A stretch of DNA of 64,000 nt from Hetaerina americana (lineage: Eukaryota; Arthropoda; Insecta; Odonata; Calopterygidae), in contig JAKTNV010000001.1 of assembly GCA_022747635.1 (NCBI GenBank), positions 44,184,946-44,248,945 of the forward strand, given 5' to 3'. Each line of letters begins with the position of its first letter. Positions within the stretch are counted from its first letter, which is position 1. The notes beneath the pieces are model-generated. The model worked only from the letters and a program-made list of their open reading frames with translations. It was not told the origin of the DNA and ran no database searches. The translations under genes were made by a program, and so were the position numbers. Positions 23,535-36,557 of the stretch are shown here, one piece after another.

Positions 23535-25731
23535 CTATTTTGAACATACATCCCCTATTTTTACCTATGATATGTGTATTAAGGTCGCTATGAAAATAAA
23601 GATGAATAATTGAATGAATGTATGGTCACCATATACTCATCTGCTGATAGGTTATGCACAATAGAAATCCTCATTCTGCGGGATCCGATCTTCATAACAA
23701 GTTGCCAAATCCCACGTGATACAATATAAGTTAAATGTTTCATGTTCGATCAAGATCATGAGTACGGATTATTAGCCCGGAATCTGTAGAAAAGTAACAG
23801 GAATGAAATAATGACATTAGAGAAAATATGTTTGCGGCATAAAAAGTACACATTACTTCCAGTGATAGAGGGCCAGGCTTAAAATTTAGGCACCGTCCCT
23901 GGACACTGATTCAGAATTACACAAGCTGTGCAGTTGTTCGTGTATCGGGTCTTCCTTCGAAGTCACAGACTACATAGGAAAGGAACTGATTCCCCAAACC
24001 TAAATATATGAATTTAATGCGCCATAGAAGTTAGTTCAAGTTGAGTTCTGACATCATTAATCAAATCAACATTCATGCTGATTGCTTTTAATTGTCAATT
24101 AAGTAATGGAAATTCTATTAATTTTTTCAATAAGTCCCTGAAATTAAAGTAACCTCTTTCCAATAGAAAAAGGAAAGAAAATCTTCACCAGTAAATTTTA
24201 AGCATGGCAAAAACCTTGAGTGTGAATATTGAGAATAAGCGAGAAAAGAGCAGAGCTCAGAGGAGTGAATGTATTATGAGATCAATAGCAGCGGAGCTTT
24301 AAGAATCTCGAAGACTGGAGTGCGATTCGAACTTGAGTAACTATCTCTGATGTGAATTGAACTCACTAAAATGTCCAAATACCGCTATTTTGTCTAAAAA
24401 AGCATTTATCTCGCATGAGATAACATTTCATATCGCATTGATATCACATTTCATTCAAGGCTTTTAGGCTGGAAAATATTTTATACCATTTAAGTTTTCA
24501 TTACTTAAAATAAGGTGTCACGGCGTACAAGTGGAAATCTGCATGTCACAATTTCAGCTCTGCGCTCGCATCAAATTGCAATGTTGCGCATTTTCTGGAC
24601 GCTTGGCCTTGCTAAATAAAGTAAATACTGCATGTTGCAGTCCAGCTGTCCTCTAGTCCTATTCATTTGGGTACATCAAAAGAAAATGAAGCGAGAAAGC
24701 GTAATCAATGAGTTGTAAAACATTTGTATTAACGGGACTCTTTGGAGAGAGTGTGAGTAGGAGGATAGTGGCTTCAATACGTGAGATGAGGTAACACCGT
24801 GTATGAGGTAGAAGTAGAAATGAGGAATGCTGGCGGTGTTGGTAGGCAGGAGGAGACACATGCGCTGCCGATTAAATACAGTTACGTAAGTACATGATGT
24901 GTTTAGGGAGGAACTTGCTGCGTGGAGGAGAGTGCATGCATATAGCACCGGTGGGATTTCGAACGGGGCCAAGAGAGATTAGGTTTCATAGGCCCCTTAC
25001 CTCAGCGCGAAGTGATGGAATCCAGAGGGATAACTGCGAACTGGAATCAATTATACGGAGTTCCTGGGAAATTAGGTGCATCCTACTCTTCATCGGTGAG
25101 ATGAATTTCCATCCCATTTCCGTTAGAGCCATTGACGATACGCCATGGTCTCCACTATGACGGGCGAACCGCAAATACATTTTAGGAACGATGTCGGTTG
25201 AGGCAATAACTTCAGGACGATCTCATTTTGATTAATGCAAACGCGGCAAGTTTATTTTTATGGGCATTAGTGAGTACCACAAAGACGGAATAGCGTCGCA
25301 TTTCCACCCTCATGCACGAGGGCTTCCTTTATTTATCCTATCGAAACATCGGTCGAGAGTTTTTAATTTTACTTCTGCTTCTACATGAAGATAACACAAG
25401 ACATGCAGCATTAAAAATTAAATGTTGCTTAATATCTAGCTGATTGCAAGTAAATATGTTAAATATTTTAATAAATAGATATTTTTAAGCTAATCACATG
25501 TTATAGTATTATTAACATATTTCACATGAAATTTTTGATACCGACACGTGGAGTTCCACTTATGATAATATGAGAGTTACGCTATTGTCGGGCTACTTGC
25601 CTATGAGTTACGCTAAGTTTATATTGTGTAAATTTCATAAATTTTTTTTTTTAAATAGCTTGTGCTATTTTTTACATAAAATTATTTCTATATAGTCCAT
25701 TTATTATATCTACTTTTATTATTGTTTCATT

Positions 25732-25735
<4 letters not shown>
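23535..25735. other. Non-coding, no gene recognised
   Basis: AT-rich with a slightly G-rich patch around 24.7-25.2 kb. Frames of 60-98 codons there show no recognisable domain. Confidence 0.5.

Positions 25736-25788
<53 letters not shown>
25736..25788. repeat. (TA)n microsatellite at the 5' junction of an RTE-like copy
   Basis: About 53 bases of TA repeats. Within about 12 bases the sequence switches into RTE-like coding sequence homologous to 55162 onward. Confidence 0.95.
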
Positions 25789-25791
<3 letters not shown>

Positions 25792-25799
25792 TATATATA

Positions 25800-26533
25800 A
25801 TTCAGTGCGACAGGTATGGGATGAGAATCAACATTAATAAAACAAAGGTTATGCGATTTTCTAGAAAGAAAAAGGGCAAGCTTAACATTAAAATAGGAGG
25901 GCAAAAACTAGAGCAGGTAGAACAGTTTACGTATCTCGGTAGTGTTTTGGACCAACACGGTCAAAGTAGTAGGGACGTAAGGAGAAGAATTGCGCTAGGC
26001 AAAGAGGCTTTCACGAGGAGGAGGGAGTTGATGACGGGGACTTTGAGTAAGGATGTTAAGAAAAGACTCGTAAAAACTTTGATATGGAGCGTAGCTATGT
26101 ACGGCGCGGAAACGTGGTCATTGAAGCAGGAGGATAGACGTAGACTGGAGGCTTTTGAAATGTGGGTGTGGAGAAGAATGGAGAAGGTGAAATGGACAGA
26201 GAAGAAAACAATTGAGGAAGTACTTGGTATGGTGGGCGAAGAGAGGGGTTTGTTGGGAGCAATCCTATGGAGGCAGGAAAAGTGGATGAAGGGGGTGTTG
26301 ACCGGCAGTGGGATGTTGAAGACTGTGATAGAGGGTAGAATGTTGGGCAAAAGAGGAAAGGGAAGGAACAGGATAGGGATGTTGGACGGGATGAAGGGCG
26401 GAAGAAAGTACTCAGAGATGAAGAGGGACCTGGTGTAGAGTAGAATTTAGGGTTGTGTTTTGTTAGGAATAATAAAATGCTTGTTTGGTAGTTGTGTCCA
26501 TCGAAAAACCTACCTTAACCGGTAGATTACCTT
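25800..26533 (+). mobile_element. RTE-like LINE, 5'-truncated copy with intact C-terminal frame
   Basis: The copy starts at the equivalent of 55162 in the longer relative and runs through the 3' UTR. The coding part is open to the TAG at about 26436-26438. It encodes YGMRININKTKVM (thumb), YLGSVLDQHG, VAMYGAETWSLKQEDRRRLEAFEMWVWRRM and LGKRGKGRNRIGMLDGMKGG, typical of RTE-like endonuclease-reverse transcriptase proteins. Everything upstream of the thumb, including the catalytic RT and endonuclease, is missing. The 3' UTR contains an AATAAAA at about 26470 and CCTACCTTAACCGGTAG near its end, and the copy stops in (TA)n. Nucleotide similarity to the 55-kb copy is very high by eye. Confidence 0.85.
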
Positions 26534-26537
26534 AAAA

Positions 26538-26580
<43 letters not shown>
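26538..26580. repeat. (TA)n microsatellite at the 3' end of the RTE-like copy
   Basis: TA repeats directly following the RTE-like 3' UTR. Confidence 0.95.
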
Positions 26581-26582
<2 letters not shown>

Positions 26583-29500
26583 TTTAAGCATCATATTGAA
26601 CGGAGGAATGAGATTGAAGGCACAGAATGCCCCCGCAATAAAATGGTTTCTCTTGATGACTGGGGCCCAAACGTTTTCCCGCATTAATATTTTCATTATT
26701 TTATTTAAAATCTAAAATTTTAAAATTAATTTTTTTAATGCGACTTTTAATATGTATTATAGCATTAGAGATGATTGAAAGAGATGTTTATGGGCGAGTT
26801 TGGAAATGGAGCAAAGAACACATAGGCTGATTTACTCCATTCGATGTTATCAGATTGTCACATGTCCGATCCCTTTTTGAGACTGATCGCTTCCGGCTCC
26901 ACTCCATGTTGGATTATCCAAGAAGCGTGTAGATTGGATACGAGTGGACCTTATTGCATTATCTACCTGGACTTGCCTGGCCCCGGAGGAAGGATCCCAT
27001 ATCTGGTTCCTTGTTTATTGCTGTCAACCACCTGAGTTATAATAAATTAAATTTATTTTTGAGAATTTCGGATAAGTTTATCTTGCCCCACAGTGAGGAA
27101 ATACAAAGATCGATTTCAAGGCTAAGCCCACATGCCAATCAACTACAAACACTTTAGGCATCTAAAAAGAGCATTGGTTTTCTGTCTTTATAAAAAACTA
27201 AGGTCCCATTTGATGTTATAATTCTAATGCAGTTAACAATAGTTTTTATTTTAATTTCATTTAAATGTTTTCAGTGCACTCAATTTAGCTTTGATTTAAA
27301 AGACAAATGCATTTAAGAGTGAAGCAGTAGCGTGGAATCAATTAGTTCATCGTTATAGTTATAAAGGAATTGATTGCGAACTCTTGAACCAATTTCGGCC
27401 ATTAGCTTAGAATACTAGCCATAGTGGTACTTCATTAATTTAATAATTATACGCATTAACTATTTTGATGAATACACCGATTATTATATATTATTTTTTC
27501 TGATATGTTTTGCTCCTTTGATCTTAATTCATCGTACGAAAAAAGTATGTATTGATCGATCTTTACTTTTCGTGCATTCCTAATTTTTTATCAAATTTCT
27601 TTGCCACTGTGATGTAGAGCTTATTTCTTCAGTTCTCATATATTATTATTTGCCACTTGCCAATTTTCAACATATCACGGTTGAAGGTATTTATTTACAT
27701 CTGAGGGGATAGAACTGTAATGTAGAGTCTTGCGAATGGTAGCATTAAACGTGAACTACAATTATCATGATGTGTCGCTGTCTCCGACTATATCTCGGTT
27801 GAATTCAAACGTTCGTGGCTTCTTAGATCAATCAAAATGAAATCTCATTCGTATTTAAGCACTATTTGCCAGCTTGCCAACTCCGAGGCGCATGCAGAAA
27901 TGAATCATATATTTTAATTGAATTTGAAGAAGTGTCCTGCTTATTTTTGTCTCTATGTACGTCCTCATTAATAGCTGCAATAATTGCAGACTTTTGACAT
28001 TTTTTTACTTTCCTGTCGGCTATGGTATTATGAATCCATGCATCCCTCTCGTTTTTCATCAATTTCGGTAATGGGATGCAACAATTTGAAATATTGATAA
28101 AATGGTCATATTAATGGTCGAGTTTTTGGAGTAACCAATTCTATTTATTCATATTCGCTGCCTCATAAAATGTAGTCGGGTTCATTTAAATTGACTGGGG
28201 TAAGTCTTTACAAATTATTTTAAGTTTGATATCAAATGTGAAATGAAAACCTTTTGCTGTGCAGTGTGTAGCAGTTCGTAACTCGTTTGAGTATTTAAAG
28301 GCATTTATGAAATGAAAAGGTTTTATCCTTTACTAGTTTAGCAGTTATTGTTTTGAAAATGATTTTATAACTTTCGTGTCCCCATTCAGTGCCAGTTTGT
28401 GAAGTGTAGGTGACGAGAACAGTTGGTTTCATGTCTCTCATTTTTTTTTATTGTCTGTTTTCTTCGATTTCATTTCTTAAGCACTCCAGTCAGTTGCCAA
28501 AAAAATAATTTTGTAAGTTTTTTTTTCCTTTAATTTTTTATATTTACTCTCTCTCTCTTAGATTTATTTTCGTGAGGTTTTCTTGTGTTAAATCATAGTT
28601 TCATTTTTACAATTCATCTAATAATCATTTATATCCTATTTTTTAATGCTCTTCAGTTAAATCCCGTTCTCTGAACCTTTGTTATTGTTCGTTTTGATCT
28701 GACATAATATTTCGTGCAGTTTACAATTTGGCGTGCCCATTTCTCAAGACTCAACTTTTTCCCTTCTTGATGTTTTCTGGGATTTTCTGAAATATTGGAT
28801 TAAGACACGCTTTCCTGCTATCTTTCGTGCTACTCTCTTGTAGACGACCGTGAATTCCCCCCCCCCCTGAGGATTTTGGAGATAGTTCCATTTGTTTAAA
28901 CCATCTTCCGTTTTCGCTTCCTTTTCCTACTTCTTCTAGTTTTTTCATCGAGGATAACTCCATGGTTGCCTTTTGGGCCCGATTTAGTTTGTGCAGCATG
29001 TATGCGGACTGTGGTAGAATTCTTGTTTGCAGAACGGGCATTTCCGCTGAAATTTAACAAGAACACAAACAAGGAGAATTAGATCCGCGCGGGCCCAATG
29101 CAATCTCGAAAGCAGATGTAAACACAGCATATCAAGCTGTCAGATCAACGCCCAAATGCGATGTAATTTCGCTTCTAACTCGCTTTAGAGCGATAATTAG
29201 GAATTCCTCATAGAACTAAATAATGAAGAAAGAAAAATAATATCACCAAAGAGAAGAATGCTATGCACCATTATTTTACGCAATGATAACACATATTGCA
29301 ATAAGGATAAACAGGTCAGTAGTGAAAAACTGCCTTAATTGGGATCATTTTTGTTGACTTTACTTTATTTAATGATGCCAGTCCACCGATTGAAATCATT
29401 TAGTTATTTAGAATTATTTCAGTTTTATTTCGCTCTATTATGTCAATCATTGGAAAGTTAGGATCTTCTCTGAGGTTTTTTTTTACTTTTTCAAATATTA

Positions 29501-30040
29501 ACCATATTTTAGGTACTGGAACGTTTTAAAGTCTACTTTTGTTTTATTTTTCAACCTTTTTCCTATAAAATTGTTATGAAATTATCAAGAGTCTCTCTGC
29601 CTGCCTGCACTCGTGCAGTGCTCCGCCTGTATTTTTGTTTATTCTGGCAGGGTATTTCCCTATTATTGCACATATTTTGAAGAAAGTCACCATATAGTAA
29701 TTTTAACTTGGTTGATAAACATTGATAATCAGTGAGTCGGGAATCGAAGTAACTTTTTGATAAAGCTCGTCAAAATATTGTCTAGATGATCCCTTTTTCC
29801 TTTTTGGAAAGTAGAATTATCATTTTATAATTCCAAAACGTGGTTTTGATTACCGTAAGGAACTCTAGCAATTATTCTGCAACGATTACTTAACCATCAC
29901 TTTTAGAGTTAACGTGGACCCTAGTCATCCTCGTCCAAATACTGTCATGAGGGTTATGTTCTTACCCTTAGTAAAATCCCTAATATCTCGTTGGATCCAG
30001 CACCCCTTTTGTGAGACATTTCATTCTTCACGTTTTCGCT
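26581..30040. other. AT-rich non-coding
   Basis: No recognisable gene. A C11 homopolymer lies at about 28857-28867. Confidence 0.5.
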
Positions 30041-30410
30041 GATAAATGCACTTTTTTGTTCTTTCTTTCCCCCACGCATTTTCTATATTTGTATTCCCTC
30101 CCCATTTTCTCTTCTCCTGCTCTCGTCCCCTTCCACGCCCTAAACCCTGCCTTCCATCCCCTCCCTTCCTTCTTACGCAGCATATTATGCCCTCGTCTCC
30201 TTTTGTGTTCCATTCGTGGCTTTTTTTTCCCTTCTCCTCATCCGCTTCGTTTAAAGGACGCCCCATTGTGCTCCGTCAACAGATGACGTGCGCGCTTCGC
30301 CTCTCTCCACCCCACAGCCCTTTGCCCTCCCCACTCCCACGCCTCACCTACCCCTACCTCACTCTCTCTTTACTTTCCCTTGCGACTATTATGCAATGCG
30401 AATCACGCGC
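30041..30410. other. Pyrimidine-rich island
   Basis: C+T-rich plus strand. Open frames on both strands here (61-124 codons) are low complexity and not credible as genes. Confidence 0.5.
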
Positions 30411-30499
30411 GTTGCTGTAGAGCGTGAATGTACCTCTTCTGTATGTCATCAACTGACTTAAAGCAGTATATGAATGGATTAGACGACTTTCAAGCCTTG

Positions 30500-30500
<1 letters not shown>

Positions 30501-30532
<32 letters not shown>
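30501..30532. repeat. (GT)n microsatellite
   Basis: About 30 bases of GT repeats with one interruption (GTGCGTGT). Confidence 0.95.
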
Positions 30533-30533
<1 letters not shown>

Positions 30534-32720
30534 AAGTTTTGGTCTCTCTCTCCCCCCGCTCTCGTGAAACGATGGCCCGGATCTTTGCCTAGAGAAGCGT
30601 TTCTTTCATTTTAAGAAAAGAGCACACCGCTAAATGAAAATCCCATCATTCGAGCGTTTGAGTATTAAAAACATGTATAAGACGAAAGATGCTAAGTTTT
30701 AATTTTTTTACGCATGAACATTCGGAAATATATCGCCATCCTTAGCCCTGTGAAACGCTAGTCATTGGACAAGATTATCTCCAATAATACGTGAATTAAA
30801 TACAATGTAAACCTAAGAACCTAAATACCAATTCCATCATCTGTTTTTATAAATATTTGTATGTTCACATGGACAACCTCTACCATTTGAAAAATGGTTA
30901 GTTTTAAATTTTACTCCCTACGCATAAAAATATTATTCCCATTTAATATATACCTACTTACATTTTGCAAGATTTTTAGTTGCAATCGTTCACCCCTATT
31001 TTTTTTAATAAAAGTAATTTTGGGAAATTCACAAACAATCCTTCTCCATTAATAATAATAACATACAGATTGTTGAATTCCACGTATGCAGACTGTTCTC
31101 TTTTTCATTTTTTGGTCACATTTGTGGTGAAAAATATGCCACACTAATCTCGAGTCTTTGTATACTGTGCTCAATTTTTTTAAGGACACTAAAAATTGGA
31201 ACATCCAAATGTCTTTTAAAATGTACACTTTTTATTAATTAATGTATTGTTCGAATGAGGCTATGGCATGCGGTAGGGCCAAATTTATTAACGAGAGCCG
31301 CCGGGTGTGCCGGAGGCAGTGAGAGAGCGGTGTGGACTGAAATCCAGCATCGTTGGATGGCTTTGAGATGGGGATACCGTAGTGAGGGGTGGGACAGCAC
31401 CTTCGAGGAAAAGAGCAGCATTTCCCACTCAACCACCGGGGAGTCGACAATAGATGTACATACGAAGTGAATGCGAATAGGCTGTGTTTAATCAGAGCAC
31501 GGAGGATGCCCGGGGTGTGTATCCGCGGGGGCCAAGGCCTAGGAAACAGAGAAGACAATACGATCAGATCAAAGTCCGCATATCAGATGGGATGACAAAT
31601 AGATGGGTTTTCTTTTCCCACTTGAGGAGTTATCTTTTCCCCTTAATACCCACTGAGTGTAAATGGATTAAAAAGATCACGTGCAATCTTTAGAGCGATG
31701 AATGGCGGCTCTTATCAACTTCGTTTTACTATGAGTAGTGTTTCTTTAGAAATTAATTTACTAATATCTTGGTATGATTAAAATTTGTCATGCTTTGGAT
31801 GAAATTCAATTCTCCACCAGACACATTTAAATTCAGTCTTATTTTTCAAATTATATGTGCCGTAAAAATAGATTAAACCATTTTATACTCTTGTCCTTCA
31901 TATGTATTAGTATTTGCAATCAAATGTGAAAATTAAAATATTTTAAAATTATCGTCTATTATAACTGCTTATACATCAACGTTGTACAATTAATACCACC
32001 ATTAGGGTGTACTATATGGGTTGCTTCCGTGTAGCTCAAATAAGGTGACATCAATTTAATAATTTTTTGATTGCTACAAGAAGCCTTTTTTATGGTAGTT
32101 CCTTTTTTGATCGTTTATCTTTCAAGTTTGGAATGTGTAATTGAGGAATTAAATTTGCCTATAATGCCTAAGCATTTCAGTGCAATTTCACGGAGAAAGG
32201 AGAAAATATAGTAATAAAAGTTCATTATTAGCATATTGAACGTTGCAAATCTACTCGCCCTCTTTTCTGATTGCTTCAATTAACGTTCCCTCTCCCCGTA
32301 GATAAACCAAATCGCAGATGTTTGATGGTGATCGTTGGTCTGAATTCATTATTTTCGATTCCCTGATATGAGTTTTTGATCTGACGGAGGCTTTTTTCAT
32401 CCGACAATCCTCAAAGATTTAAAGCAGGATATGAGGTGTTGTTCCTTTTGGCGCGGTTTAGCGACTGCAAATTAACATCTTCGGATTCTAACGACGGCGC
32501 AAGATATTGATTATCAGCAGTAACCGAATGCGTACACACCTGCTGCTGCAGTCAAACTGTAAAGTGAGAATGCACATCTAGAGCCTTATATGTGCTCTAT
32601 GCGCAGTACATTGTTTAATTTTATATATTTTTATCGTATTTTAAACAAATAACAGTATCCTTATTTTATTTATACCCTTGTTCCTTGATTATGCTTTAAA
32701 AATATGAATACTGACCTATT
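30533..32720. other. AT-rich non-coding with a GC-richer patch
   Basis: The patch at about 31250-31600 is GC-richer and open on both strands (107 codons minus, 71 codons plus), without recognisable domains. Confidence 0.45.
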
Positions 32721-32723
32721 GGT

Positions 32724-32790
32724 ATCCAGTAGCACTGAGCTACTGGATGGAGGATCTGGGTACGATTCCCGAGCACACATCTGGGCATCC
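32724..32790 (+). repeat. tRNA-like SINE head fragment (tentative)
   Basis: A B-box-like GGGTACGATTCCC (32758-32770) sits about 26 bases after GTAGCACTGAGCTACTGG, as in tRNA-derived SINE heads. A 9-bp inverted repeat (32724-32732 and 32740-32748) overlaps the A-box side. No complete tRNA cloverleaf can be drawn, so it is not called a tRNA gene. Confidence 0.3.
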
Positions 32791-33229
32791 TTAGCTACAC
32801 TATACTAGCCACCCTTAATTACTTGAATTTATATTGCGTATTTACTAATATATGTTTTGTGAGAATTTAATCTTGTAAACCCCTATTTTCGAAAATGAGT
32901 ACCTATTATTCCTTCGGTGTTCCTCCTTTTATTGTTATCGCAAATAGTGCGCGGAAAAAACAAATACTTGAATCTACTAGCCCGACAATCGAACTCTCTA
33001 ATTTTGTAGCGATTGTCGACCCTTTTACTGTAATTAGGGGCCCTAATATATCTCCAATGTCGGATGCAAAACCATACGCTTTTACGTCTATGTAATAAGT
33101 TTAATAGCCTTCGAATATCTAAAGGTTCCCACCCCAGATTCTGTATTAAATGTGTGACCCTTTGTGTCCTTAGTTGCGAGTTTTCACGAACCTAGCGGCT
33201 TTTCTCTGTACCCTATTCAATTATGTGTT
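32791..33229. other. Non-coding
   Basis: AT-rich. May include the 3' end of the adjacent minus-strand LINE relic, but no boundary is visible. Confidence 0.4.
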
Positions 33230-34190
33230 TAATGTTTTTTGAAAAGGATCCTAAACGCTCGTCGCACCCTCAGGGTGAGGCCTTACCGAAGATAAAGAGC
33301 ACGTTTCCTTCATGTTTTCGTCAGTTCACCTTCCGACAATACGTTTGACGAATGCCACCTTTTTTAACACCCTCCACAAATCGTGCGTATATGATTTACC
33401 CAAGTAAGATCCGATGCAATGGCGACCCCCAAGTATTTTACTTCATCCACAACGGTCATCCTAACACCTCCGAGGGTGTAAGTTGATAAGTTTGGTTGTG
33501 TTTTCTATTGTTTGAGAAATGCATGACGGTGCATTATTTCGTATTTAATTCCAGCATCCGTTCTTCATACCATTTTTGAATGATGTTTAAGTCAGTGTGT
33601 AGTGATTCACGATCTGCGTCATTCGCTATTTCCTTGTAGATTTCAGTGTAGTCGGTAAAGAGTCGTATGCTGCTTTTTATTTTGCTGGTGATTTCATTAA
33701 TGCATAGAAGAAATAGTAGTGGTCCTATGACGCCACCCTGTGGATCGCCGGATGTTACGTGCACATAAACAGAGCGTGAACCATCTATATCTACCCTTTG
33801 TTTGTGGTCAGTTGGAAAATCCCGAATCCAGTTTATTACTTTGTCATTTATTTCATACCATAGTAAATTGTGAATCCATTGAGCGTGTGGGGGTTTATCA
33901 AATGCCTTTTTGAAATCCAAGAATAACGCAGGTACTTGTCCTTATTTTTTGTTTCTTTCCCCCGATTTTAGAACGTCTTGTACAAAAAGCCCCAACTGCG
34001 TTTCACATGATCTCTCCTTTCTGCATCCGCGATGTCTGCTTGATAAAAGGTTGTGAGTATCGAGCAATGTCATGACGTTACAAGCATTAATGTGTTCCGA
34101 GACTTTGCAGGGGAGGGAGGTTAACGATATTGGTTGGTAATTACCGGGGTCTTGTTTATTTTTGTATTTCAAGTTCAATGTCCTTTGTTT
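33230..34190 (-). pseudogene. CR1/L2-like LINE reverse transcriptase, decayed
   Basis: A minus-strand RT fragment in several frames. Frame 33942-34178 has NYQPISLTSLPCKVSEHI (RT finger block) and LLSSRHRGCRKERSCETQL. Frame 33534-33920 has MDFKKAFDKPP (motif A), TSGDPQGGVIGPLLFLLCINE (motif B) and LFTDYTEIY replacing the usual FADD motif C. Downstream, in broken frames, the usual VKYLGV block can be traced to about 33400. Several hallmark residues have changed, including the catalytic YADD to TDYT, so it is inactive. It is a different copy from the 22.8-kb and 43-kb relics and differs from both in protein sequence. Confidence 0.8.
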
Positions 34191-34314
34191 TCTTAAAACC
34201 TTTCACACCTCCCTGTTGTACCATCGTGGTTCGTTACTATAGTTTTTCTGTTTACAAGGGATAAATATCTTTATACCGTATTAACCAAGTTCGTCGATTC
34301 TGCTTTTATCTCTA

Positions 34315-34362
34315 CTATATATATATATATATATATATATTTATTTATTTATTTATTTTACC

Positions 34363-34432
<70 letters not shown>

Positions 34433-34440
34433 GGTAAAAT
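34315..34440. repeat. Double (TA)n tract inside a perfect-armed palindrome
   Basis: (TA)n at 34315-34340, TTTA repeats to about 34359, then (TA)n at 34366-34429. The second tract is bounded by exact 12-base inverted arms at 34355-34366 and 34429-34440 (ATTTTACCGGGA and its complement), so the whole block can fold back. Confidence 0.93.
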
Positions 34441-36476
34441 TTTTCTTTGTTGATGAAGTCTTACTTGTTCAATATTTTAGTTCACTAAATATAAATACAA
34501 TAAATATCTTTATAACGTAACCATCCTGGAAACTTAATCTTATTGTGCTCTTGCCTTTCTTGGCCTATATTTCTCAGATGATTAAATAGATAATTAACTC
34601 TTACACTATCGTCAGTTACTTATACAGCACTCGTTTATTGAGTGCTTATAAATAATAAGCCCTCCTCCATAGTATACTGTATGAGCCCGTAAGAACCTGA
34701 GATATTACGTAATCTGAAATACTTGACTGGAATGTATAAGATATTGAGGGCTGTGTGTCCTCAAAATCAACTTCTGTCAGTGTTCGAATGAACACCGGTA
34801 GAATCGGTAGGCATAGAATCGGTACCCCATGAAGTGGGTTTTACTGACGGCGGTTCATTAGCCAAAAGTCCATCAACGGAGTTGCCCGTTAGCTACAATA
34901 GTTGACAATAAACGCCCTCCTTTCCACAATTTCCTGCCACGTACACTATTGAGTGTCCAAATCACTTCGGGGGAGGATTTTATCTCTCCATGGGGAGTCG
35001 TATCGCAGGTTATTGAGATTGAAATCCCAGCCCCTTGAAAGGAGAGTAAAGGAAGGTAGATAAGAGGGGAAAGGGAGTTTGGAGACGGAATAGGATTGAG
35101 GGAAGGCTGTGACAAGCAATCCACTGTGAATAATACAAAGGAGAAGTCGTAAACTGAGAGTGAGATAGAGCCTTCATGGAGCGTTCATGCCTCCCCTTCC
35201 GGTATGTGAGAGACAAAGCAAAATTGATGAAGAGTTGAGTTTCACTTTTTCCTGTCATTTCTATTTAATCCGTGATCATATCCTCCACTAAGTTTAAATC
35301 GGAGATCAGAGCCGTCGCGAGTTCACTTCAAGCTCCTTCAACTGCCGTTTGAATATTTTACTTTTTTCATTACCGCAGCATTGACTTTTTATCATCAACC
35401 ACTCTCTTCTTCCAAAGGTTGCGGCCTACGAAGTTGTGTTGTCAATTTTGAGAACTGTCATCCCATCCCAGAGTGGTGGCTTGTTTTTCTCTGGAAAGGC
35501 AGGAGATTTCAAGGAATACAGAAAGCTACAACGTGCATTTAATTTTTTTATCGAATTAATTTATCGCTCAAATCTATTCCTTGAGTTAGATTCCATTTGA
35601 AGGCTATTATCATTAACTATTATGGATCTTTGTAATCCTTCCCCTGATCCATGGCAGGCTCGGTGTTCAGAAATATTGCTCGGCAATTTGATGACGCAGT
35701 CTATTCTCTGGCCAGCAAAGGGATCACGGACAAAAGAAAGGGACCGGGTTTCTGCATCGGTCTTTCCCTCTGGCATTTTTCTCCGCTTATCCTCCTTTCA
35801 GTCCACCGAAAGGCAGCGTCAGCATCATGCCAGGGAATGTCTGTCGATAACATCGGTCGATAGGCGATCTCGGTGTCCTCTGCCCTCCTTGTTATTTTTT
35901 TGTCAGTTTTATTTCCGTGTTGGAGGGAAAAAGGGAATGCCTGGTGTCGACCCCTATTGTGTTGTGCCCAACGTTTCTCTCTCAATACGCGGTAGCAAAG
36001 AGTTGCCGGAAAAAGGATTTGGAATGCGGAGGAAAATGATTTTTATTCCGTTGTCCCTAATCCTTTATCTCCTTCTTCGTTACTAGTCACCCATCTCCCC
36101 TATCAACGTTTTCCCCAAAGCATAATGCTGTTTTTTATTTGCAATTCGAGTCGATACGTGGCATCTGATTTTGCACGTATTTTGTTCGGGTGCATTGACA
36201 AATGAAATAAATGCATTCATTGCACACATACGATTATCTATGAAAAACCTTGCAAGCATGTGGCGTTTCATTTGTTTCATTTTTACATCAGAACGCAATG
36301 TTCCGTTGTGTTTTAATTATATGCAGTAATAGGTCGTAATTTTTCAGAATGGTTTTCTTGACTTGCGAAAGTCATTGTTCTCGTCCAAAGAATGAATGTT
36401 TGATCTACAATTTTATTCTTCTATTATTCTTTTGTAACTTTCGCTCCATTTACTTTGAGATGTCAATGCATTTTAT
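34441..36476. other. Non-coding, no gene recognised
   Basis: A 154-codon plus frame at 35622-36086 and a 94-codon minus frame over the same bases have no recognisable domain and no adjoining exon signals. Confidence 0.45.
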
Positions 36477-36488
36477 CATATATATATA

Positions 36489-36557
<69 letters not shown>
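36477..36557. repeat. (TA)n microsatellite
   Basis: About 80 bases of TA repeats with two GT/TG interruptions. Confidence 0.95.

Noticed and set aside
32724..32790. A functional tRNA gene
   Set aside because: Only B-box-like and partial A-box-like segments are present; no acceptor stem or full cloverleaf can be drawn.
35622..36086. A 154-codon plus-strand frame that could be a host exon
   Set aside because: No recognisable domain, overlapping frames on the other strand, and no supporting neighbouring exon or splice pattern.
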